DNA of 64,000 nucleotides from Acidobacteria bacterium SCN 69-37 (GTDB lineage Bacteria > Acidobacteriota > Vicinamibacteria > Vicinamibacterales > SCN-69-37). Made by a program: the position numbers and the translations under genes. Numbering within the stretch: the first letter of the stretch is position 1; each line of letters begins with the position of its first letter. The notes under the pieces were generated by a model, which saw nothing but the letters and a program-made list of their open reading frames with translations, did not search any database and had not been told where the DNA came from. This document shows, one piece after another, positions 50,826-60,348 of this stretch. The stretch spans positions 1 to 64,000 of the forward strand of contig MEDJ01000025.1 of assembly GCA_001724025.1 (NCBI GenBank), given 5' to 3'.

Positions 50826-51325
50826 GCGAGCGGCGGATCGAGAAGCTGACCCGCACCCACGCGGTTGACGGCTTCGACTGCGGCAAGGACCCGCTGAATC
50901 GCTTTCTGCAACGATACGCGCTGCAGAACCAGCAGGCCGGCGCATCGCAGACGTACGTCGGGCTCGTCGCGAACGATATCGTCGGCTACTACACGCTCGC
51001 CTTCGGCTCGGCGGAACATGCCGCGGCCCCCGCGCGCATCGGCAAGGGCCTCGCCAGGCACCCCATTCCGCTCATGGTGCTGGCGCGCCTGGCAGTTTCG
51101 ACCGACTGGCAGGGCCATGGTGTCGGTGCCGCACTGCTCAAGGACGCGGTCCTCCGCACCTTGCAGGCTGCTGAGATCGCCGGACTTCGCGCCCTCGCCG
51201 TACACGCGAAGGACGATCGGGCGCGAACGTTCTACGAACGCTACGGATTCGTCCCCGCCCCGACCGACCCGTATCACCTGCTCGTATTGCTCAAGGACAT
51301 CAAGAACGATCTGGGGCTGGAGTAG
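50822..51325 (+). CDS. GNAT-family toxin (TacT-like acetyltransferase)
   Basis: A 167-aa acetyltransferase that, in this class, acetylates the amino acid on charged tRNA and stops translation. Acetyl-CoA binding is seen in DWQGHGVGAALLKDAVL (Q/RxxGxG/A), the catalytic-type Tyr in FYERYGFVPAP, and the DUF1778 partner interface in DGFDCGKDPLNRFL. The reading frame is complete, so this toxin-antitoxin pair is probably active. It is the second TA system within 2 kb. Confidence 0.92.
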   Translation: MSERRIEKLTRTHAVDGFDCGKDPLNRFLQRYALQNQQAGASQTYVGLVANDIVGYYTLAFGSAEHAAAPARIGKGLARHPIPLMVLARLAVSTDWQGHGVGAALLKDAVLRTLQAAEIAGLRALAVHAKDDRARTFYERYGFVPAPTDPYHLLVLLKDIKNDLGLE

Positions 51326-51365
51326 GTCCGGGAAGGCTGGGAGGCTGAGAAGGGCCGCACCGCCC

Positions 51366-53126
51366 TCACCACGATCCTCCGCCGCCGCCTCCACCGCCGC
51401 CACCCGACGATCCCCCGCCGCCCGATCCGCTCGACGACCGCGGCGAGGACGCCATGTGCTGCCCGGTCGACGACATCGCACTCGACAGGCTCCGCTCGAA
51501 CGACGAGGTCGAGAAGGCGTGCGCGCCGGTGTGCGTGGACGAGTACCACACGGGCCCCTGGCTCGTGTAGATGCCGTCGAACTGTTTCGCCCACGCGTCG
51601 GCCACGCCAAGCGCCATGGCGTACGGCAGCAACGCCTCGAACGTGCCGCGCGGGTCGCGCACGGCCCGCTCGAGCCGGTCGCCCTCGACGCGGCGCACGT
51701 ACTCCTGGAACCCGATCGCCCAGCGGCGCGCGTCGACGCCCTTCTTCGTCCGCCGCGGCATCGCGCGCGCGAACGCCAGGAACACGATCAACGACAACGC
51801 ACCGGCCACGATCGGCACGAGCGGAAACGCGGGCGGCGGCACGTCGCGATACCCCATCCAGGCCAGCCCCACCAGCCCGGTGGCCACGCCCGCCACATAC
51901 CCGAGCCCCATCCACCGACCACGAACCGCGCTCGGCGAGGCGTCCACCAATCCCTTCTCCACCAGCCGCGCGTCGAACTCGCGACGCAGCCCGGGCAGGT
52001 GCTGGTAGAAGCGGTTCTTGAGATCCGACGCGGTCACCTCGTTGCCGCGGGCGAACAACGCCCGCAGCAACGCCTGCTCGTGCGGCTGGAGCACGCCCTG
52101 CCCGCCCGCGTCCGATTCGCGTACGAAGATGGTCTCGTCCTGCGACAGGAGCCCGAGCAGGCGGGTGCGCTCCTCGGTCCGGATGGTGAGATAGCGCCGG
52201 ACCGCGAGATCGACGACCGTCGCCGTCATGTCCACCAGGTCGACACGCTCGTCGACGAGCGTCCCGATCACGCCGGGCGAGAGCCCCGGCGGCGGCTCGT
52301 AGGCCACCGTGACGGGGGCGTCACCCTCCGGATCGCGGCCGCGGCGCCGGTAGCGCTCCCACAGCACAACCAGCCAGCCGAAGGGCGCGAGTACGATCCA
52401 GTTGTCGGCCGCCAGCCGGCCGGCGCGCGTCCACACGGACGGAAACGTGACCAGGCCCTGCGGAAACCCGACGGCCACGGTCAGTCCCTCGAGCGGTCCG
52501 AGCGATCGTCCCGTCTCGAAACGGATCACGCCCGGCGACGGGTACGCGATGGCGACGTCGTCGTCGCGGCTCCCGAACGCGCCCGTGTACCCAGCCGCGC
52601 GGACGACGTCAGCCGGCACCTCGGCCGGCAGCCGCACCGTGACGGTCGACCGCTCGATCGGCGCGTTCCATTCATGACCGGTTGCGTTCCAGTAGATCTC
52701 GTCGTGCTCGGCAAACGCCCCGAGTGCGTCGCGCACGCGATAGCGGATCACGTAGACGACCGCACCGGCCACCGTGCGGTCCGGATCGCCGATCCGGATC
52801 TTGACGTACCGCCCCTCGTGCGACACGTCCGTCGTCTGACGTCGGCCCTCGTCATCGGTGACACCGGCCAGACGCAGGCCGAGCGAGTACGCAAAGCCGC
52901 GCGGATCGCTGTAGCGGACCGGAATCGTGCGATAGATGCCGTGACGCGGCTCGCTGAAGACGACCTCGATGCGCTCGTCGACCACGAGGTCCGAGTTGGC
53001 CTCGACCGTCAGCACGGTGTCGAAGGCCCGGATGATGTAGCCCCCGCGGTCCTGCGCGCGGGCCGAGGGCGCGGCGGCCAGCCACGCGACCACGACGATG
53101 AGCAGCGCGCACGCACGGCTCGGCAT
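51366..53126 (-). CDS. DUF2207-family membrane protein with Gly-rich tail
   Basis: A 586-aa protein. Signal peptide (LLIVVVAWLAAAPSARAQ), then an N-terminal extracytoplasmic domain of about 200 residues (VEVVF-type strands and HGIYRTIPVRY, the DUF2207 hallmark), a transmembrane helix (WIVLAPFGWLVVLWERY), a cytoplasmic part, two more helices (VAGVATGLVGLAWMGY and LVPIVAGALSLIVFLAFA), and a Ser/Gly-rich end of poly-Gly character. It follows LemA closely (stop of LemA at 53153), a pairing seen in many genomes. The function is unknown. The start at 53126 is preferred; a GTG at 53153 is possible. Confidence 0.88.
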   Translation of the reverse strand: MPSRACALLIVVVAWLAAAPSARAQDRGGYIIRAFDTVLTVEANSDLVVDERIEVVFSEPRHGIYRTIPVRYSDPRGFAYSLGLRLAGVTDDEGRRQTTDVSHEGRYVKIRIGDPDRTVAGAVVYVIRYRVRDALGAFAEHDEIYWNATGHEWNAPIERSTVTVRLPAEVPADVVRAAGYTGAFGSRDDDVAIAYPSPGVIRFETGRSLGPLEGLTVAVGFPQGLVTFPSVWTRAGRLAADNWIVLAPFGWLVVLWERYRRRGRDPEGDAPVTVAYEPPPGLSPGVIGTLVDERVDLVDMTATVVDLAVRRYLTIRTEERTRLLGLLSQDETIFVRESDAGGQGVLQPHEQALLRALFARGNEVTASDLKNRFYQHLPGLRREFDARLVEKGLVDASPSAVRGRWMGLGYVAGVATGLVGLAWMGYRDVPPPAFPLVPIVAGALSLIVFLAFARAMPRRTKKGVDARRWAIGFQEYVRRVEGDRLERAVRDPRGTFEALLPYAMALGVADAWAKQFDGIYTSQGPVWYSSTHTGAHAFSTSSFERSLSSAMSSTGQHMASSPRSSSGSGGGGSSGGGGGGGGGGSW

Positions 53127-53152
53127 GAGCGTCCCGCTCCTGTGTCCTGACA

Positions 53153-53716
53153 CTAGAACCGCACTTGCGGCACCTGCGCCTCGGCCGGATCGGTCAGTTC
53201 GAAAAAGTCACGTTCGGCGAACCCGAATGGCCGGGCGATGAAGACGCTCGGCACCGACTGGATCTTCGTGTTGTAGTCGCGCACGACCGCGTTGTAGTAG
53301 CGACGCGCGTTCTGGATGTCGGTCTCGAGCGACTCGAGTGCGCGCTGCAGGTCCTGGAAATTCTGGTTCGCCTTGAGATCTGGATACGCTTCGGCCAGCG
53401 CGAACAGCGATCGCAGCGTGGTTGACAGCGCGTTCTCCGCCGGCCCGGCCTCGCGCGGGCCGCCGCTACCCGTCGTGCCGGCCGCGCGGTTGCGCGCGTC
53501 AATCACCTGCTCGAGCGTCTGCCGCTCGTGGGTGGCGTACCCCTTGACGGTCTCCACCAGGTTGCCGACGAGATCGTGCCGACGCTTGAGCTGCACGGCA
53601 ATGTCCGCCCACGCGCCAGCGGCCCGGTTCCGGAGCCCGACGAGCGCGTTGTAGATGCCGACACCCCCCATCACGACGACAACGAGAACGAGCAGGACGA
53701 TCAGCAGCGCAGACAT
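53153..53716 (-). CDS. lemA: LemA-family protein
   Basis: A 187-aa protein. One N-terminal membrane helix (IVLLVLVVVVMGGVGIYNAL) is followed by a long four-helix-bundle domain: LVGLRNRAAGAWADIAVQLK, RRHDLVGNLVETVKGYATHE, AYPDLKANQNFQDLQ and RRYYNAVVRDYNTKI, all LemA signatures. The role of the family is poorly known (membrane or stress related). It overlaps nothing and precedes DUF2207 on the same strand, after the hydrolase gene (31 bp gap). Confidence 0.94.
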   Translation of the reverse strand: MSALLIVLLVLVVVVMGGVGIYNALVGLRNRAAGAWADIAVQLKRRHDLVGNLVETVKGYATHERQTLEQVIDARNRAAGTTGSGGPREAGPAENALSTTLRSLFALAEAYPDLKANQNFQDLQRALESLETDIQNARRYYNAVVRDYNTKIQSVPSVFIARPFGFAERDFFELTDPAEAQVPQVRF

Positions 53717-53747
53717 GGCCAGGTGCTCCTTGGATGGGTAGAGGGTA

Positions 53748-54287
53748 TTACATCCGGCGGCGCACGAACGCGGGAACTTCGGGCAGCGTGGCATCGACGA
53801 AGTGGCCGCGGTCGGTGAACTCGAAGTAACTGCACCGCAGTCGCGCGGCCACGAATCGCGCCTCGGCCACGGGAATGTGCGGGTCGTCGGTCGAGTGCAG
53901 CACCGCCATCCACGACTGGTTCGCGCGAATCGTGTCCCACCGCCAGGGCGTCGCGAAATAGCCGCTCGCGGCCTCGAAGCCATCACCGAGATCCGTGTGA
54001 CACACGCCGACGAGCACCGATCCGAGCAGCCGATGCGTCTCCGCGTAGCGCATCGCGGCCAGCGCGCCCGAGGAGTGGCCAATCAGCACCGTCTGCGCGT
54101 CAGCGCCGAGTTCCTCGAGAAACGGCAGCCAGAACGACGCCCGCGCCTTCACGTTGTCGGGAAACGTCCGATTGATGACCGTCAGCCCGTCACCAGCCAG
54201 CTCACGCTCGACCCACGGCAGCCAGTAGTCGCCGGCCGTGCACCCGCCGTTGCCATGAATCAGGATGACCTTGCGTCGCTCGCGCAT
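53748..54287 (-). CDS. small alpha/beta hydrolase (RBBP9/YdeN family)
   Basis: A 179-aa serine hydrolase. The strand KVILIHGNGGCTAGDYWLPW is the oxyanion region, the nucleophile elbow is IGHSSGALAA, the catalytic Asp is in STDDPHIPVAEA, and the His in DRGHFVDATLPE. All triad members are present and the size fits RBBP9/YdeN proteins, esterase- or peptidase-like enzymes of unclear substrate. ATG at 54287. Confidence 0.88.
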   Translation of the reverse strand: MRERRKVILIHGNGGCTAGDYWLPWVERELAGDGLTVINRTFPDNVKARASFWLPFLEELGADAQTVLIGHSSGALAAMRYAETHRLLGSVLVGVCHTDLGDGFEAASGYFATPWRWDTIRANQSWMAVLHSTDDPHIPVAEARFVAARLRCSYFEFTDRGHFVDATLPEVPAFVRRRM

Positions 54288-54363
54288 GTGCGACGAATGG
54301 TAGCGCGGGGAGGCTGGGAGGCGGCAGGCTGGGAGGAGGCGGGAAGGCGGGAAGGCTGCGAGG

Positions 54364-55178
54364 CTACTCGGGCTCTGCGTAATCAAGCTCCAGCTCGATG
54401 CGTTCCGCGGGGCGATCGACGGGAACGACGAACGGCTGCTCGAGCAGGTCGACGGAGCCGGCCCTCAAGGACCGCACCGAGAAGCCCGGCTCGAGTCCCT
54501 CGACCGTCAGGCGATACGCACCTGGCACGAGTGTGCTCCAGTACGCTTCCCGCGCGTGAGGACAACGTCGACGCCGAGAGGCCTGGCGCCCGGCTCGATG
54601 CGGAGCGGCATGCGTCGCAGATCCACGTCCCCGGCCATCATCGACTTGACGAACGTGCCGGCCGGCGGCACCACGAGCAGCCAGTATTCGCCGGGCGGCA
54701 CCGTGAATCCCTCTCGACTCTCGAGCGGCGCGGATGCGGCGAGACGCAGCGCGATGTGCACGAGCGCACCGCCCCCGGGTGGCATCGCACTCCCGTCATC
54801 CATCCGCCCCGCGGCAATGACACGCCCCTGGCCACTCACCACGAGCTCGATGCCGGTCACGTCCGCCGCGCCGACGGTCACCATCTGCCGGCGGCTGCTG
54901 AAGTTCGCATACAGCTCGTACAGCCCCGCGACGAGGTGCTCGATGACGAAGGTCCGATCGGGCCGGACAGGCACGCGCCCGGCCGTTGGCACGGGCGGAC
55001 CATCCATGCGTCTGTAAAGTACCGCGTCGGGCTGGGGCGTTGCGCCGGGATAGGCGTCGACGACCCGGCCGGCGATCGCGGCGCCGGCAGATGGCGTCTG
55101 CGCCGCCACGACGGACGGCACGACGACCAGCCACACGAGTGACGCCACGATGAGTCGACGCTGTCCTGTCGTGATCAT
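54364..55178 (-). pseudogene. carboxypeptidase regulatory-like domain protein with a frameshift
   Basis: The main frame starts at ATG 55178, overlapping the upstream gene's stop. It has a signal peptide (IVASLVWLVVVPSVVAAQ) and a beta-sandwich regulatory domain (GAAIAGRVVDAYPGATPQPD, FVIEHLVAGLYELY). At about 54555 it leaves frame: the continuation REAYWSTLVPGAYRLTVEGL and RAGSVDLLEQPFVV is coded in another frame ending with TAG at 54366-54364. Joined, the protein is about 270 aa. Either a real frameshift or a base error. It follows the DUF3857 gene in one operon. Confidence 0.75.
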
Positions 55179-58100
55179 TCCGGAAGTCCCACCGCGGCCT
55201 CGTTCGTGCTCCGCACCTGCAGGACACACGCGCCCTGCGCACACCTCACGGTTCCGCGACGCAGCATCTGCGTCGCCCGTTCGTCCGGCGGCGTCCAGGG
55301 CACGGCGATCGCGCGCAGCGCCTCGCGAACCGCCGAGTCAGATCCGACGGTGGGCCCGAAAAGTCGCACGTCGCGCACACGTCCGTCGCGATCGACCAGC
55401 AGGAGCGCGTCGATGGGAGTCGTGACGTCGAGATCGCCAGCCAGATCGATGGTCCACGCGCGGGTGAGCACGTCGCGCGCGGTCGTCATGGCCTCCACGC
55501 GCCACGCGAGTTCCGGCCTGTTGGCGTACCGCGCTGCGGCGGCCCCATCCCGCGCATCGGCGTAGTCGGCATACCGCGCGGATGCCTCCCTGTTCCCCGA
55601 CTGCGCATGCACGGCGAGCAGGTGCCGCGCGATGACCGGATCCTGGGAGACCTGCCAGGCGGCCTCGAGATAGCGCAGGGCCGTTGCCAGATCGCCCCGC
55701 TTGTGATGCGCCCGGCCAAGCGTGTCCCACTGCCTCGGCAGCGACGCCACCGTGCGCAGCCCGGATGCGTCGACGGTCTCGACCGTCAAATCCGCCACCT
55801 GCGCGCTCGTCGTGCGGATCGCGCGTTCGGCCAGCCGCACGGCATCATCGAGCGCAAGGCCGCGCTCGGTCAGTTCCCAGGCCACGAGATTGAGGTGTCC
55901 CGCTCCGTCGTCGAGTTCAGCCGAGCGGAGGAAGGCCGCGACGGCCGCGGCCCGATCCCGCGCGGCAAACTGCGCACGCGCGAGCGCGAGGTGATAGCGC
56001 GCGCTGTCGCGCTGTCGATCCGCCAGGGGCGCAAGGAGCGGCACGGCCTCGGCGCCGCGCTGGATCGCCACGAGCGTTTCTGCGAGATAGAGCGCGATCT
56101 CGCCATCGGCCGGGAACCGATCGGCGCCCGACCGCAGCACCGCTGCCGCCTGCTCGCGCCGACCGGCCGCCAGCAATCGCGATGCGTAGTACTTGAGCAG
56201 CGAGGGGCCAGTCGCCCGTGGCGCGCGACGCTGCAGCGTGTCGAGGGCGCGCGCGCTGGCGCCACTCGACATCTGCATCCACGCGAGCATCTGCCACGCG
56301 GCGTCGCTCTCGGGCTCGTCGTCGAGCACGCGCTGCACGGTGGCCATCGCCTGCTGGTAGTCGCCCTGTCGCGCCGTGGCCGCGGCCTCCCCCAGGCCCC
56401 TGGTCGTCGACGGACTCGCGCGCTCGTACCAGTCGATCGTCAGCGCATCGCTCCAGGCCCAGGGGTTCAGGCGACGAACGCGCACCGACGCCGACGTCCC
56501 GCGCACGTCGGCGATGAACGTCCGATAGTCGGCCAGCTGATCGACGGGAATCTCGCCGAGCGTGGACGACAGTTCCCGTTCGGCCTCGAACGCACGCCCG
56601 TTCATCGACCAGCGGAACCGGTAGCGCCCGAACGGTCGCGCCAGGTCCACGTCCGCGTCTGCGCCGTCGAGGATCTCGATGCGCTCGGGAAGCTCGAGGC
56701 GGGTCACCATCACCGTCGAGCCGATTCCGCCCGTGTCGATCGGATCGTCCGCGTCATCGGGGGGGATCTCCGGGATCTCCATGGGCAGCGGCGGCAACAG
56801 CGTGCCCCGCGACCAGTCGACGAAGCCGTCCACCGTGTAGCGATACGCGAGACGGAACGGCGTCGCCGTCTCGTCCGGCGGCGTGACCACGAGATCGGCA
56901 ATCGTCGCGCCCTGCCTCTTGCCGAGAGGCAGGGCGCGGACAAGGGACTCCCATTGCTGACGCCCGGCCGATCTGAATGCGAACCGCAGGAACACCTCGA
57001 TGTCGCCTGTCACTTCCTCCGTCACGGTCGCCTGCAACCGCCCGTCCTCGTCGATGCGCCCGGTGGTTTCGGTACGCCACACGCTGGCCACGCGCGCATC
57101 GGCCGGGGTCGTCGTCAGGGTCGGCGTTCCTGACGCCGGCAGCGTGAGGCCCGCGACGTCACGCTCGCCCGCCACGAGGAAATCGAACGGCGCCACCGCA
57201 ATCGTCGCGTCGAGCCACACGGGCGCCCCCAGCCCCTGCGCGATCAACGTGATGACGTGTGAGAACTGGCCGAACGAAGGCAGATCGCGGTCGACGTCCC
57301 CATCCGGATCGATCAGCACGGGCGTGGCCTCGATGCCCACGGCCCGCAGCAGGGCCTCGAGCAGCACGTGCTTGTCCTTGCAGTCCCCGAAGCCGTTCGA
57401 CAGCACGGTCTCCGCCGGATTGGGCTGGATGCGGCCCACGCCGATCGCTACGGCAACATATCTGATACTCGTCGAGACGTACCGATACAGCGCGCGTGCC
57501 TTCGCGTCGTTCGATGGCAGGTCGGCCGTCAGTTCGAGCGCCTTCGCGCGAATCGCCGGCGTGACGTCGGCCCGATCGCGCCAGAGGTCGCGCACCACGC
57601 GCCCGACCTCGCTCCAGTCGGTGAACGACGAGATCCGCACGAGATTGTCGCGGTCGTCGTCCAGCGATGTTGCCTCGACGGTCACGTCCCACCGATACGT
57701 CGTCCGTCCGGCAGCGGTCGCGATCTCGGGGATGTACGATCCGCTCTTCACCGTGGGATGCACGTCCGACGGCCACGACACCTCGATGAGGCGGCGTCCC
57801 TCGAACGCCTCGCCTGCCATCACCTCGGTCATTTCGAAATAGCCGGGCACCAGACTCGCCTCGGTCACGGCCCACGCATACTCGAGCGTGTCGCCCGGCT
57901 GGAGGGCCTGGACGTTGATGTGCCTGAAGTACACGTCGGAATAGATGGGCGCGGACTGCGTGACCGGCGATGGCTGATCGAAGAACGCGGTGGTCGGGGT
58001 CTCGACCTCACGGCCGTCGGGCTTGCGGACGCGAACGTGGTCGACCGTCAACGTTCCGGCCCCCTGACGGAACGGGATCGTCACCGTGCCTGCCTGCTCG

Positions 58101-58300
58101 ACACCCGCGGCCGTGTGCACGCGAAGCCTCACGGTGTATGCCGCCTCGCGCCGACCATCGGCCTGAAAGGCGACCCGCGACGTCATCAGATCGACATCGA
58201 CATCGCGCGCGGCCGACGACGCGGCCGGCGCCTGCGCGAGCGCAGGCACGACGGACCACAGCAGTGCCAGGAGACACAACGCGGGAGGACGCAGCGACAC
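55175..58300 (-). CDS. large exported DUF3857/transglutaminase-like protein with TPR repeats
   Basis: About 1041 aa. Signal peptide (ALCLLALLWSVVPALAQ). An N-terminal DUF3857 domain (about 35-210) is followed by a transglutaminase-like core with Cys in NGFGDCKDKHVLLEALLRAV, His in FGQFSHVITLI and Asp in WLDATIA, a complete triad. A further beta domain follows. From about residue 650 there are TPR repeats (YQQAMATVQRVLDDEPESDA, RARAQFAARDR-like). The end (VTTPIDALLLVDRDGRVRDV) resembles TonB-C. The enzyme may crosslink or hydrolyse amides at the cell envelope. GTG at 58300 is favoured by the spacing to AAGGAG; GTG 58306 is also possible. Confidence 0.85.
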   Translation of the reverse strand: MSLRPPALCLLALLWSVVPALAQAPAASSAARDVDVDLMTSRVAFQADGRREAAYTVRLRVHTAAGVEQAGTVTIPFRQGAGTLTVDHVRVRKPDGREVETPTTAFFDQPSPVTQSAPIYSDVYFRHINVQALQPGDTLEYAWAVTEASLVPGYFEMTEVMAGEAFEGRRLIEVSWPSDVHPTVKSGSYIPEIATAAGRTTYRWDVTVEATSLDDDRDNLVRISSFTDWSEVGRVVRDLWRDRADVTPAIRAKALELTADLPSNDAKARALYRYVSTSIRYVAVAIGVGRIQPNPAETVLSNGFGDCKDKHVLLEALLRAVGIEATPVLIDPDGDVDRDLPSFGQFSHVITLIAQGLGAPVWLDATIAVAPFDFLVAGERDVAGLTLPASGTPTLTTTPADARVASVWRTETTGRIDEDGRLQATVTEEVTGDIEVFLRFAFRSAGRQQWESLVRALPLGKRQGATIADLVVTPPDETATPFRLAYRYTVDGFVDWSRGTLLPPLPMEIPEIPPDDADDPIDTGGIGSTVMVTRLELPERIEILDGADADVDLARPFGRYRFRWSMNGRAFEAERELSSTLGEIPVDQLADYRTFIADVRGTSASVRVRRLNPWAWSDALTIDWYERASPSTTRGLGEAAATARQGDYQQAMATVQRVLDDEPESDAAWQMLAWMQMSSGASARALDTLQRRAPRATGPSLLKYYASRLLAAGRREQAAAVLRSGADRFPADGEIALYLAETLVAIQRGAEAVPLLAPLADRQRDSARYHLALARAQFAARDRAAAVAAFLRSAELDDGAGHLNLVAWELTERGLALDDAVRLAERAIRTTSAQVADLTVETVDASGLRTVASLPRQWDTLGRAHHKRGDLATALRYLEAAWQVSQDPVIARHLLAVHAQSGNREASARYADYADARDGAAAARYANRPELAWRVEAMTTARDVLTRAWTIDLAGDLDVTTPIDALLLVDRDGRVRDVRLFGPTVGSDSAVREALRAIAVPWTPPDERATQMLRRGTVRCAQGACVLQVRSTNEAAVGLPE

Positions 58301-58420
58301 GGGCACCTACTCCTTGAGTGGCGTCAGCGTATACCCGGACGACGACGGGGAGCAATTGACGCGCGGCGGCGGGCAGCGGGCGGAGGGCGATGGCCGCGGG
58401 CAGCACGGCGGCAGGCGGCA

Positions 58421-58714
58421 CGGAGCCCCGAGGCTTCAGCCTCGGGGAGACAACGGAGCACGATCGCTTGACCCCCTGGGGCTGAAGCCCCAGGGCTCCG
58501 ACGATCGGCGGCACGGCGGCAGGCAGCCCGGAGCCCCGAGGCTTCAGCCTCGGGGAGACAACGGAACACGATCGCTTGCCCCCTGGGGCTGAAGCCCCAG
58601 GGCTCCGAGGATCGGCGACGCAGCGGCGGGCAGCCGGAGCCCCGAGGCTTCAGCCTCGGGGGGACAACGGGAACCCGGTCCCCAATCCCTGGGGCTGAAG
58701 CCCCTGGGCTCCGA
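58421..58714. repeat. three tandem units of the paired GCTGAAGCC palindrome repeat
   Basis: Units start at 58421, 58529 and 58635 (spacing 108 and 106 bp). Each unit has hairpin one (GGAGCCCCGAGGCTTCAG then CCTCGGGG), a 20-25-bp linker, hairpin two (CCCTGGGGCTGAAGCCCC then AGGGCTCC), and a GACGATCGGCGGC-type spacer. It lies between the DUF3857 and SpoIIE genes, which diverge, so it is probably in their shared upstream region. Confidence 0.85.
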
Positions 58715-58777
58715 CGATCGGCGGCGCGGCGGCGGGCGGCACGGCAGCTCGCGGCGGCCTCCTGATACGCTTGCCGC

Positions 58778-59914
58778 ATGCCACGCTCGTCGAAGCGACA
58801 GCCTGTCTGGGCGCAGATGTCGACGCCGGCTCTGACGCGCGTGCTTATCGCCGTGACGCTGACGTTCTCGACGATGGGCTTCCTGTCCGACATCACGGCC
58901 ATGGACGAACAGCCGTTCTCGCACGCGGTGTACAGCGCCCTGATTTCCGGCGTCACCGCCGCCACCGTGCTGCTGTCGCTCGCGCGCGGCTATCGCTGGC
59001 TGGTGACCACCGTGGCCGTGCAGATCGCTGGCGCCTGGTTCCTGCGCGGCCCGGCGCTGGCCCCACCGTTCGCGTTTCTCACCGGCCTGTCGCAGGACGC
59101 GCGCCTGCACGCCGACAGCCTGGCCGCGCTCATCACGGTCCTCTCGGGCTATACCGCGTTCATCGTCTTCATCGAACGCGACGCGAAGCAGCAGATCGCG
59201 ATGCGCACCGAACTGGGACTGGCCACCGAGATGCACCGGACGCTGGTGCCGCGCATCGACACCACGATTGGCGCCTACACGTTCCACGGTGTGTCCACAC
59301 CGAGCGGTCAGGTGGGCGGCGACCTCGTCGACCTGATCGCGCTGCGCGATGACGGCTGGCTGGCGTACGTGGCGGACGTGTCCGGCCACGGCGTGTCATC
59401 AGGCCTGGTGATGGGCATGGTGAAGAGCGCCGTGCGCATGGCCGTCGACGAACAGATCTCACTCCAGATGCTCGCCGCACGCCTGAACGCGCTGCTCTGC
59501 TCGCAGGTGAAGGCCGGCACGTTCGTCACGATGGGCGCGCTGCGCGGCCATGGCGACGGCCGCGTGGACGTGCTCATCGCCGGCCACCCGCCGCTGCTGC
59601 ACACACGCGCCGACAGCCGCGACATCGCGACCGTGTCCACCGACAACATCCCGCTCGGCGTGATGCCCGACTGGACGTTTGCCACCTCGACGATCGCGCC
59701 CGGCCCCGCCGACACGCTGGTGATCATCACCGACGGGCTCTTCGAGGTGTTCGACCGGAAAGATCGCGACCTCGGCCTCGATGCGGTGACGACAGTGATC
59801 GCCGACGCGCACCTCGAGACGCCGGACGTCATCGCCACGCGCGTCTTCGACCGCGCACGCGCGTTCGGCGCCCAGCAGGACGATCAGTCCCTGCTCGTCG
59901 TGCGACGCGCCTGA
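58778..59914 (+). CDS. membrane-bound SpoIIE/RsbU-type serine phosphatase
   Basis: A 378-aa PP2C-family phosphatase. Several N-terminal hydrophobic helices (TRVLIAVTLTFSTMGFLS, YSALISGVTAATVLLSLA, VTTVAVQIAGAWFL, ALITVLSGYTAFIVFIE) precede the SpoIIE domain: GGDLVDLIAL (metal Asp), VADVSGHGVSSGLVMGM (metal Asp, HG), ITDGLFEVFD (Asp) and QDDQSLLVV (final Asp). All manganese or magnesium ligands are present. Such enzymes dephosphorylate anti-sigma-factor antagonists; no partner gene lies in the window. Confidence 0.93.
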   Translation: MPRSSKRQPVWAQMSTPALTRVLIAVTLTFSTMGFLSDITAMDEQPFSHAVYSALISGVTAATVLLSLARGYRWLVTTVAVQIAGAWFLRGPALAPPFAFLTGLSQDARLHADSLAALITVLSGYTAFIVFIERDAKQQIAMRTELGLATEMHRTLVPRIDTTIGAYTFHGVSTPSGQVGGDLVDLIALRDDGWLAYVADVSGHGVSSGLVMGMVKSAVRMAVDEQISLQMLAARLNALLCSQVKAGTFVTMGALRGHGDGRVDVLIAGHPPLLHTRADSRDIATVSTDNIPLGVMPDWTFATSTIAPGPADTLVIITDGLFEVFDRKDRDLGLDAVTTVIADAHLETPDVIATRVFDRARAFGAQQDDQSLLVVRRA

Positions 59915-59977
59915 TCCGCCACGACACACGGCGCGCGCGCCGCGCGTCGTACGCGCGTCACCTTCCCGCGACTCGAA

Positions 59978-60187
59978 CTACCTGCCGTCGCACGCCGCAC
60001 CCTCCCGCAGACCGGCCTTGCGCAATACGGCCATCATTGGACACCAGTTCGTGAACGCGGACTGGAACAGGTTCAGGCCGACGAAGGCGGTGGCCCACAA
60101 CCATGCCGGGTGCACGAACATGCCCAGGGCAACGGTCACCAGCACGAACAGGCCGGCAATGAGACGAAGGGTGCGATCGATGGTCAT
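59978..60187 (-). CDS. DUF2892/YgaP-type small membrane protein
   Basis: A 69-aa protein with two hydrophobic helices (LRLIAGLFVLVTVALGMFV and WATAFVGLNLFQSAFTNW) and a Cys in NWCPMMAVLRKAG, the DUF2892 pattern (inner membrane protein of the YgaP/rhodanese transmembrane type). It is downstream of the RND gene on the same strand, separated by about 160 bp of palindromic repeat DNA. It may respond to sulfide or other reactive species, but this is family-level inference. Confidence 0.85.
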   Translation of the reverse strand: MTIDRTLRLIAGLFVLVTVALGMFVHPAWLWATAFVGLNLFQSAFTNWCPMMAVLRKAGLREGAACDGR

Positions 60188-60207
60188 CTGCGGACTCCTT
60201 TATGTGT

Positions 60208-60335
60208 TCCCCGAGGCTGAAGCCTCGGGGCTCCGACGGACGGTTTCCAAAGGCCGAAGCCTCTGGGCTCCGACGGACGGTTCCCAAAGGCTGAAGCCTC
60301 GGGGCACCGGCGGACGGTTCCCAAGCTCCGACGGA
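60208..60335. repeat. partial GCTGAAGCC-type palindromic repeats
   Basis: Units CCCCGAGGCTGAAGCCTCGG, AAAGGCCGAAGCCTCTGG and AAAGGCTGAAGCCTCGGG lie at 60208, 60258 and 60287, separated by CTCCGACGGACGGTTCCC. These are the same family as at 58.4 kb, but with degraded arms. It fills the gap between the DUF2892 and RND genes. Confidence 0.7.
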
Positions 60336-60348
60336 CGGTTCCCTGGCC

